From Chromera velia (taxonomy: Eukaryota; Sar; Chromeraceae): a stretch of DNA of 26,148 bases. This document shows positions 21,501 through 26,148 of the stretch, in pieces (the first letter of the stretch is position 1; every line of letters starts with the position of its first letter). Under the pieces are notes generated by a model. It saw only the letters and a list, made by a program, of their open reading frames with translations. It was not told where the DNA came from and searched no databases. Made by a program: the position numbers and the translations under genes. The stretch covers positions 1 through 26,148 of the forward strand of contig JAHBMJ010001773.1 of the NCBI GenBank assembly GCA_018398765.1, given 5' to 3'.

Positions 21501-22065
21501 CATACAGATGCAAGCTGACCCTCTAGCGCCTTTTGATCTTCTCCACAGAGGACCTGCAGAGTTGCATCACTGGCAGGATGGGAAAAGGGGGCGGCATGTC
21601 ACAGGCAGGATGAAGGTGAGCGTTGTGGAAACGGGGGAAGCCCACGCAGCAGGGAATATGGGGAGTTGCGTTGCTCCCTCCCCCCCTTCGCCTGTGTGTT
21701 CCTCCTCGTCATTTCCTTCCTTGCATTTCGCTAGAGCACCCGATGCGTGCCCGTTTTCTTTCTGTGTCCCTCTAGAAGGGCGGAGAGGGGGGGGGGGAAG
21801 AGAATGGAGCAACAGGAGACGGAATGGCCCTGCCAGTCAACCCCCTCTCCCCTCAGCCCCCGCTCCTTCAGACCCGAAACGAGGACCGGAGCTGCCATCC
21901 TCCTCTCCGAATCCGCAGGCAGCATTGGCAGTTCCAGTGACGGGGTGCGTGGCAGCCTTGAGCCCCCCTTTCGTGAGTTCGAAGAAAATTTCCTTAGTAG
22001 AGAGAGAAACGGGAGGGAAACCAACAGAAATATATTTTGGGCAAGGGAACACTTCGGATGATTGA
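6546..22065 (+). CDS. Giant repeat-rich scaffold-like protein, multi-exon (about 4,870-4,960 residues)
   Basis: I do not recognise a family. Proposed exons are 6546-6851, 6975-7094, 7337-16389 and 16650 onward. Every junction has GT...AG ends and keeps phase. The start AACATGG has good context, and upstream in-frame sequence looks non-coding. Order of regions: a charged helical N-terminus (residues 1-102, 'DELERLCELKEAEVRKL'); a Pro/Ser/Gln-rich linker; ten bipartite units of an ALxELYRS-like helix plus SFAxPDPFSS (9089-11686); a second repeat family with PDLSSLFG (11882-13190); a Ser/Arg-rich region with dozens of R-R-x-S motifs (about 14150-20600); and two ordered islands at about 20665-20905 and 21415-21615. 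There is no signal peptide, membrane segment or catalytic motif. The end is uncertain. Without a last intron the stop is at 22063-22065. With a probable intron 21616-21775 it is at 21938-21940. A cytoplasmic or nuclear scaffold is inferred. Confidence 0.75.
6852..6974 (+). other. Intron 1 of the giant gene (predicted)
   Basis: 123 nt, donor GTCAGT after a complete GTG codon, acceptor CCAG preceded by pyrimidine-rich sequence. The length is a multiple of three and the frame stays open, so retention cannot be excluded. However, its translation is unlike the neighbouring exons (Cys/Phe/His-rich). Confidence 0.55.
7095..7336 (+). other. Intron 2 of the giant gene (predicted)
   Basis: 242 nt, donor CAG|GTCCGC, acceptor CCCTCCTTGCAG. 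The exon 2 frame hits a stop at 7101-7103, so a splice is needed. Joining phase 0 at 7094 to phase 0 at 7337 enters the 3,000-codon frame exactly. Other GT sites in exon 2 do not restore the frame. Confidence 0.65.
7577..7591 (+). other. RVxF-like motif KTVTF (first of three)
   Basis: Residues K-T-V-T-F fit the [RK]-x(0,1)-[VI]-x-[FW] pattern for docking to protein phosphatase 1. Similar motifs are KTVAF at 10430-10444 and RVQF at 13526-13537. Such short motifs occur by chance, so this is suggestive only. Confidence 0.3.
9597..9750 (+). repeat. 154-bp exact internal duplication, copy A
   Basis: Identical base for base to 11271-11424, including all synonymous sites, and embedded in a longer region (about 9545-9915 against 11219-11590) with scattered mismatches. 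The offset of 1,674 bp equals 558 codons. Confidence 0.95.
10958..10978 (+). repeat. (CAG)7 microsatellite encoding poly-Gln
   Basis: Seven perfect CAG triplets encode seven Gln residues in the spacer between family 1 repeats. Confidence 0.95.
11271..11424 (+). repeat. 154-bp exact internal duplication, copy B
   Basis: Second copy of the segment at 9597-9750, in frame and in the same orientation. Confidence 0.95.
11882..13190 (+). repeat. Family 2 protein repeats: PDLSSLFG module
   Basis: Three copies begin at about 11882, 12530 and 13065. Copies 1 and 2 share GPPRPDLSSLFGASQSLF, TQGF(D/E)G(T/S)LADAQ and ASALGLP, then GPPMTQ(V/I)ALQAALVDLYRSGQ(L/V)G. That last segment is the family 1 helix reused. 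Each is followed by FARYSSLTASAPA and a helix (GAAD(E/A)AVRGALA(D/N)MF). Copy 3 is shortened after ALGIAP. The copies are diverged at the DNA level, so this is an older expansion than the 154-bp duplication. Confidence 0.9.
16390..16649 (+). other. Intron 3 of the giant gene (predicted), joining the two large open frames
   Basis: The upstream frame stops at 16439-16441, and the downstream frame lies in a different phase. Splicing AAAG|GTCAGG at 16390 to CTTGTGCAG at 16649 removes 260 nt and reads FK-R-KLSSAM across the junction in the correct phase. A nearby donor at 16351 (GTCTGA, 299 nt) restores the same frame. The acceptor is preceded by a long T/C-rich tract. Both flanks are R-R-x-S-rich, supporting one protein. 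Confidence 0.75.
18101..18137 (+). repeat. (GGA)n microsatellite encoding poly-Gly
   Basis: Repeated GGA triplets followed by G-rich bases encode about twelve consecutive Gly residues. Confidence 0.9.
20665..21615 (+). other. Ordered C-terminal islands of the giant protein
   Basis: Two stretches differ from the surrounding low-complexity sequence. The first (about 20665-20905) has LGARYYKLPPLDVQ, ATEVEWYGERARLKSRDY and ALCALGFELEKQLGG. The second (about 21415-21615) has SYDSREFDSLEAVAREAND, ACIQMQADPLAPFDLLH and ELHHWQDGKRGRHVTGRMK. Balanced hydrophobic and aromatic content suggests small folded or helical elements. No family recognised. Confidence 0.5.
21616..21775 (+). other. Possible last intron of the giant gene
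   Basis: ATGAAG|GTGAGC is the best donor match in the gene. TTTTCTTTCTGTGTCCCTCTAG at about 21754-21775 is a strong acceptor. The intervening translation is Cys/Phe/Ser-rich like an intron. Splicing shifts the frame and ends the protein at 21938-21940. An alternative acceptor at 21734 would use a third frame ending at about 22061. An 11-G run at 21787-21797 also makes this place error-prone. Confidence 0.5.
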
Positions 22066-23214
22066 TGGTCCGAGTGAAACCGGGGAAAATATTAATTCAA
22101 TATTCCTTTGAAAGTCATTTGAGCGATGTCAAACTGTTGAACTCAGTCTTTTCTGCATATATTTATTGAAAAATGAATGTTATTAACTATTATTAACTAA
22201 TTTGATGTTAAAACAATTTATTATTTATATAAAAGTTTTTTGGATGCATAAAACATAATAAAATAGAATTGAATTGAAAAGAGTTTCACTTGTAAAAAAA
22301 TGTAATCGTTAATTGCAACGATTGTTATATTTTCTAGTTTATTTTTAAATTACTAGTTAAATGTTACAGGTTAAATCATATTATTTTATATTTCAATTCT
22401 GCTAATGATGATGATGATGATGCTAATATGTAAATTAATGTGATGTCCCGGCCCATTTTATGTATTTTAAGTTTCCTAGATTTACTTCTGTATGTATGCT
22501 TTGAGACTATTCCATGCATCGCGCTCACTATGGCACTGCAGTATGTACGGATACCTTCGTACATAGCTCACATGCGTGCGTCATTCACTTACAACCGTAT
22601 ACCAGTCATACACTTCCAGCGCATCTACCTCAGGCTCGATCCCAGAGATGCCTGTGGCCTGAACCTAGGCCTGAGCACGCAAATGGAGGGCATGTCTTAA
22701 TTTCTAAAAAAATAAAAGAAGAGAAAAAGTTTTTTTTTATATAGATTTTTTATTTATTTATTATGACATTCAATAGGCAAACAACTGTTGTTGAAGTGTT
22801 GTAAGACTGTTGTACGGGGTGTTGCATTGAAAACCATATACTTTTCAGTTGATAAAAAAAAAATAAAAGATTGGAAACTTTTTTCTTTTTCTTTTTAATT
22901 TATGGAGTGCAGAGCCTAGTAATTTTTTTTAAATTCTACAAGTATATGTATAAAAAAAGACCAACAAAAAAGAAGATCAACTTAGTCCAGGGGTAATAGT
23001 CCTAGAGTTAGGTAGAGTTAGTCACAAAAGAAGAGAACTAATATTAGAAACTTAACAGAAGAAGAAACAGAATAATGCATAAATAAAACATGCCAGTGTC
23101 AGTGTAAGACATGAATACAATTGGAAGTTGGTGAACCGCGAAGGCAGGAAAGAGTTTGGGTAAAAGGGAGGGGGAAAAAGAGCCGGATAGCTAGCGGGAT
23201 AGACATCTCAACGA
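22066..23214. other. AT-rich 3' flank and intergenic DNA
   Basis: No gene seen. AATAAA at 22257-22262 is a candidate plus-strand poly(A) signal for the giant gene. A short (GAT/ATG)n run lies at about 22404-22422. A less AT-rich block at 22440-22700 has an 86-codon frame without recognisable features. Several TTTATT words at 22745-22762 would be poly(A)-signal-like on the minus strand. Confidence 0.5.
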
Positions 23215-23472
23215 ATGTTAAAGAATAAAAGAAACACACAAGAAGAGACACGTAACTCAAAGCCTAGCTTGAAGCGCTTTGAGCGAAACCGAAGGGGCAT
23301 GAAGCCCAAACTAGAGCCCAGAAAAGAAAAGAACTCAGAGGAAGCAAGGGAGGGAAGCAAGGGGGGGAAGCTCGGCAGAAAGCCTGGAAAGAAAGCTCAG
23401 AGAGAGTCCGAAAGATGCGGGTCATACAGTCAGGCGAAGGAACAGGTGCTTAGGCATCGCCCGGCTGCGTAA
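23215..23472 (+). other. Purine-rich open frame, 85 codons, Lys/Arg/Glu-rich, doubtful
   Basis: Opens with ATG at 23215 and ends at a TAA. The product would be extremely basic and charged, with KPKLEPRKEK- and GRKPGKKAQ-like stretches. That composition follows directly from the purine-rich strand, and there is no recognised domain or neighbour support. It may simply be spacer. I record it but do not call a gene. Confidence 0.15.
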
Positions 23473-23484
23473 AGGTAAATGGTA

Positions 23485-23492
23485 AACACGCG

Positions 23493-23536
<44 letters not shown>

Positions 23537-23587
23537 TACACGCACTCTCTCTCTCTCTCTCTCAAACACGCACGCGCGCACACACAG

Positions 23588-23635
<48 letters not shown>

Positions 23636-23674
23636 GCACACACACACACACACGCACGCACACACGCACGCGCG

Positions 23675-23718
<44 letters not shown>
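23485..23718. repeat. Compound (CA)n/(CG)n microsatellite with an internal (CT)n
   Basis: About 230 bp of nearly uninterrupted alternating purine-pyrimidine dinucleotides: blocks of CACACA alternate with CGCGCG, broken by a CT run at about 23544-23563. Long open frames in all frames here (Thr/His or Cys/Val) are artefacts of the repeat. Confidence 0.97.
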
Positions 23719-23722
<4 letters not shown>

Positions 23723-24027
23723 ATTGAAAAACCGAAACCGAGAGAGAGGGAGAGAGGAAAACAGGAAGATAGACAGAGGAAGGGAGGGAAAGAGAAGCAG
23801 CTCACAGATACAGGAAGGGACGTATGCATCTTTCACATTTCAACGCTCCTGGGGTTGAATGAATCCAATTCATGAAAAGTGGACATCTGCCGGAAATCAA
23901 TTTCTTTCACTGGGGTATAAATGACTGTTCTCAACGCTGAAGCTGCACGGTTGTTTGCTATAACTGCCCTCCAACGCCTCATGCAGCTCAAACGACCACC
24001 AATCTGCCTAATTTCATGGTCACTCGG
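23719..24027. other. Spacer and probable 3' UTR of the minus-strand gene
   Basis: Purine-rich sequence after the microsatellite, then mixed sequence up to the stop codon of the minus-strand gene at 24028-24030. No AATAAA on the minus strand is evident within this stretch. GGGGTATAAATG at 23911-23922 is TATA-like, but no plus-strand gene follows. Confidence 0.4.
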
Positions 24028-25569
24028 TCAGTCCATCTCGAAGTCATCATCCCTTCCTGTCGGTTTCCATGACCCGACAGAACTGTCGTCATCGTCTCCC
24101 AGACGACTCGGACCCCGTCCCTTGACTGTCTTTCCCTTCCCCCCAGGAAAATCCTCTTTCTCTCTCTTCACTTTCTTCCCAAGGGGCAGCTCCTCCTCCT
24201 CTGCCCCCTCTTCCTCCTGTCCCTCAACACGCCCCTCCCCTTTGGGCTCCACCCCTTCGCCTCCCCCCTCCCCACCCTCCACCCCCCCCCGTCCTCCCTC
24301 TGCCCATTCATCCTCCTCATCGATATCCGACCCATCTGCCATCTCCGTGTATCTCTTCCTTGCACCCGCCCCCCGGGTAGACGAACGCAACGCACGAGGC
24401 TCCCACACAGGCACCTCGAAGTCATCGTCTTCATCCAGATCCCCACGGGAACGCCGTCTCGACCCCCCGTAAGGGGACGCTCTCGGCCGCGGGGGTCGCA
24501 CGCGCGTTAACTGGGCCGCCAGAAACGAGGCCGAGGCCGCAGCCGCCCCCTCTCCGCTGCCCGCCGCCTCCCCCGCGGCCCTTTCCAAGCTCACATGAGT
24601 GAATTCAAACCCCATCGTCTGATTCGATCTCCCCCCTAGGCCCACCTTGTGCTGAAGGGCACGACTGACGGTTGAGGCATTCACGCCCAATGCCTCTGCA
24701 GCCTTACGAACGGACATGAAGATCTGGCTGTTGCCTGTGGACAACTCAGTGCACTTCACAGCCATTGCGTTGCATGGCAACGGCTTCAAGCCCCTGCCAT
24801 CATCGTCCAATTCCAACCCGTCTTCTGTGCCGGGAAGGGGACTGGGGCCCAAGGACGCCAAATCAACTTGCCCCCCCACCAGAGCTCCGAAGGCCCCCGA
24901 GGGAGTTTGGGGAGGGGACGCGCCGGGAGACGGAGACGGAAGAAAAGGGGCGGGAGAGGACATGGGAGCAGGGGGAGACTGGAAACGGTGGGGGGCAATG
25001 ACAGCAGCAGCGGCGGCAGCGGCAGCTGCTGTTGCTGCAGCCGCAGCTGCAGAATTGATGCCAAGTTTTCCAGGCAGGGTGATTGTTCGTTTCCTTGCGA
25101 GGGGCATGGCGTGGATCCCGCCATAGGGTCGGGTTCTGTGCAGACCGTGAGGCCTCTGTCTCACAACACGAGCGGTGACGAGATCCAGAGCACCTTTCTG
25201 GTCAAAGACAGACGAAGGGGGGGGTTCAACAGGGTCAAAGGCGGCCTTGGCAGCTCGCACAACGTTGACCGATTTGCATCTAGAGAGAATTCTGAAATCC
25301 TTCGGAAATAAGTCAGAGGGCTGGGTGGGAAAGTCATCCGTGACAGTAAATTCGAAAACGTCTGAGTGCTTTACTGGGGGTCTCGGGATTCTGCCAGGAA
25401 GGCCAGGAGGATTATACGAGACGGCTCCCGCTGAGTGGGTGAGGGTGAAAGGAATGAGCCCTCCTGCAGTGCCGTTCTCTTTTGGGAATGCATTCCCTGC
25501 AGAGGGAACAAGCTTGCTTTCCTGCTTGACATGCAAGGACGAAGGAAGAGCATCTGCATCACGGTCCAT
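24028..25569 (-). CDS. NUMOD1-like helix-turn-helix protein with acidic/basic tails, 513 residues
   Basis: A single open frame starts at ATG 25567-25569 and stops at 24028-24030. Residues about 264-326 look like a small DNA-binding module. The sequence SVRKAAEALGVNASTVSRAL (residues 286-305) has the spacing of a helix-turn-helix and closely resembles the NUMOD1/IENR1 modules best known from homing endonucleases, including the trailing aromatic GFEF. No GIY-YIG or HNH nuclease motif is visible. The N-terminal part (residues 70-112) looks ordered (DVFEFTVTDDF, DLFPKDFRIL). A poly-Ala tract spans residues 173-189 (25003-25053). The C-terminal third is disordered, with SRRRSR, ARKRY and KKVKREK clusters that could be nuclear localisation signals, Gly/Glu-rich stretches and two DDDFE words. 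A nuclear DNA-binding role is inferred; the exact family is not certain. Confidence 0.75.
   Translation of the reverse strand: MDRDADALPSSLHVKQESKLVPSAGNAFPKENGTAGGLIPFTLTHSAGAVSYNPPGLPGRIPRPPVKHSDVFEFTVTDDFPTQPSDLFPKDFRILSRCKSVNVVRAAKAAFDPVEPPPSSVFDQKGALDLVTARVVRQRPHGLHRTRPYGGIHAMPLARKRTITLPGKLGINSAAAAAATAAAAAAAAAVIAPHRFQSPPAPMSSPAPFLPSPSPGASPPQTPSGAFGALVGGQVDLASLGPSPLPGTEDGLELDDDGRGLKPLPCNAMAVKCTELSTGNSQIFMSVRKAAEALGVNASTVSRALQHKVGLGGRSNQTMGFEFTHVSLERAAGEAAGSGEGAAAASASFLAAQLTRVRPPRPRASPYGGSRRRSRGDLDEDDDFEVPVWEPRALRSSTRGAGARKRYTEMADGSDIDEEDEWAEGGRGGVEGGEGGGEGVEPKGEGRVEGQEEEGAEEEELPLGKKVKREKEDFPGGKGKTVKGRGPSRLGDDDDSSVGSWKPTGRDDDFEMD
24592..24780 (-). other. NUMOD1-like DNA-binding module
   Basis: Domain within the minus-strand protein. 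The key pattern is Ser-(V/I)-x-x-A-A-x-x-L-G-(V/I)-x-x-S-T-(V/I)-S-R-A-L, typical of NUMOD1, followed by a Gly-rich turn and FEF. Confidence 0.6.
25003..25053 (-). repeat. Poly-alanine-coding GCN repeat
   Basis: An imperfect GCN run encodes sixteen Ala and one Thr (residues 173-189) of the minus-strand protein. Confidence 0.9.
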
Positions 25570-26066
25570 TGCGCTTCACTCTGACGCAGCAGATATCAGC
25601 AACACAAAACGTCTTTCTGGAAGCTAGTGTTAAAGCAGGACAGAAAAAAGTGGTGCACAGCAACGGGTACTTTTCACAACATACTAATAGACACAGAGAG
25701 GTCCAGCTGAGCCGCTTGTGCCCCGGATGACAGAGACCTTCGATCTTTGGTCCTGGTACTCTGCGGCCCCCTGTTCGCACGGAGCTCTCCGCCGATGCAT
25801 AGGCCGGGGGGCATGCACTTATTAATAATTGGCCCCTCCGGGGGGCAAGCATCAGATCTACGTGGGCATGCATCGCGAGGCAAGCATCACGCCGGGGTCC
25901 ATGCATGTTACAGTGGCACCGATACACGCATGCATGCATGCATATATATATACCACAAACATCAAACCGTCGATCAAACTGACAGGGAGACTTTTCTCCC
26001 CAGCTGGCTGGCTGTATACCTGCCCTCCTTTGCATCCCCGCCTCTGATACCCACTTGCATTCCACT
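25570..26066 (-). promoter_or_regulatory. Upstream region of the minus-strand gene, rich in TGCATGC-type palindromes
   Basis: About 500 bp without a convincing gene. ATGCAT or GCATGC words lie at 25795-25800, 25811-25818, 25866-25873 and 25901-25907. A run of overlapping GCAT units followed by (AT)n spans 25928-25952. These palindromes read the same on both strands. A cluster upstream of a gene is consistent with factor binding; no core promoter can be placed. Confidence 0.4.
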
Positions 26067-26148
26067 CGCGAAGGGTCCTGCTGAATTCCATTGAGCCTGC
26101 TGAATTTTTTGTCTTCGCGAAGGGAGCCTGCTGAATTTTTTGTCTTCG
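26067..26148. repeat. 31-bp tandem repeat running off the right edge
   Basis: CCTGCTGAATTTTTTGTCTT followed by CGCGAAGGGAG recurs with a 31-bp period (copies start at 26096 and 26127), preceded by a degenerate copy from about 26077. The unit contains the palindrome CTTCGCGAAG. The array is cut by the window end. Confidence 0.8.

Noticed and set aside
16492-22065. Treating the downstream 1,857-codon frame as an independent gene starting at 16492
   Set aside because: Its first 50 codons are translated pyrimidine-rich intron sequence (Phe/Leu/Cys-rich). A clean acceptor at 16649 and a phase-matching donor upstream support one gene.
22610-22660. Possible tRNA B-box (GGCTCGATCCC)
   Set aside because: It deviates from GGTTCGANTCC at two positions, has an A-A mismatch in the would-be T stem, and no A-box or acceptor stem can be found upstream.
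23422-23836. Minus-strand frames of about 130 codons across the CA repeat (Cys/Val/Arg-rich)
   Set aside because: They are products of the dinucleotide repeat reading open in every frame; no start context or domain.
24592-24780. AP2/ERF-type DNA-binding domain in the minus-strand protein
   Set aside because: The pattern lacks the three-strand-plus-helix signature residues of AP2 (for example the YRG and WxAxI elements). The HTH spacing matches NUMOD1 better.
24168-25311. Other frames over the HTH gene, for example plus-strand frames at 24716-25126 and 24868-25311
   Set aside because: Shadows of the 513-residue gene. They lack the HTH pattern and show composition driven by GCN and G-rich codons.

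Overview
The window is eukaryotic nuclear DNA. It has long GC-rich coding blocks interrupted by phase-compatible GT...AG introns with pyrimidine-rich 3' ends, AT-rich intergenic patches, many microsatellites, and no bacterial operon layout or Shine-Dalgarno sites. Large, Ser/Arg/Gln-rich, low-complexity proteins, sparse gene density (three genes in 26 kb) and TGCATGC-type upstream motifs suggest an alveolate. A chromerid alga (Chromera more than Vitrella, because intergenic space is large) is my best guess, with a coccidian as second choice. This placement is inference from style, not from a marker gene.

Layout, left to right. (1) 223-986 (+): 3'-terminal exon of a basic, Gln/Ser/Pro-rich, probably nuclear protein that starts outside the window. 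(2) 987-6545: about 5.5 kb with no convincing gene. It holds a probable 3' UTR with AATAAA at 2031, AT-rich patches, a 32-bp dispersed repeat at 2791 and 5997, a G-rich homopurine tract at 3826-3931, a few weak candidate exons, and the upstream region of the next gene. (3) 6546 to about 22065 (+): one giant gene. I join the two huge open frames (7337-16389 and 16650 onward) through a frame-restoring intron, and add two short 5' exons through introns whose phases also fit. The product is about 4,870-4,960 residues. It contains ten copies of a bipartite 'ALxELYRS ... SFAxPDPFSSQFP' unit, a second repeat family built on 'PDLSSLFG', then a long region with dozens of R-R-x-S sites, and ordered islands near the C-terminus. 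(4) 22066-24027: AT-rich and microsatellite DNA, including a 230-bp alternating purine-pyrimidine (CA/CG) tract between the convergent genes. (5) 24028-25569 (-): a 513-residue, probably nuclear protein with a NUMOD1-like helix-turn-helix, a poly-Ala tract and acidic/basic tails. (6) 25570-26148: its upstream region, rich in TGCATGC-like palindromes, then a 31-bp tandem repeat running off the right edge.

No operon-like cooperation is expected. The main candidate for something undescribed is the giant protein. It looks like a flexible scaffold combining multiple DPF-type short linear motifs, three RVxF-like (PP1-docking-like) motifs and a dense array of basophilic kinase sites. Those functional readings are inference from motifs only. 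No experimental or database evidence was available to me.
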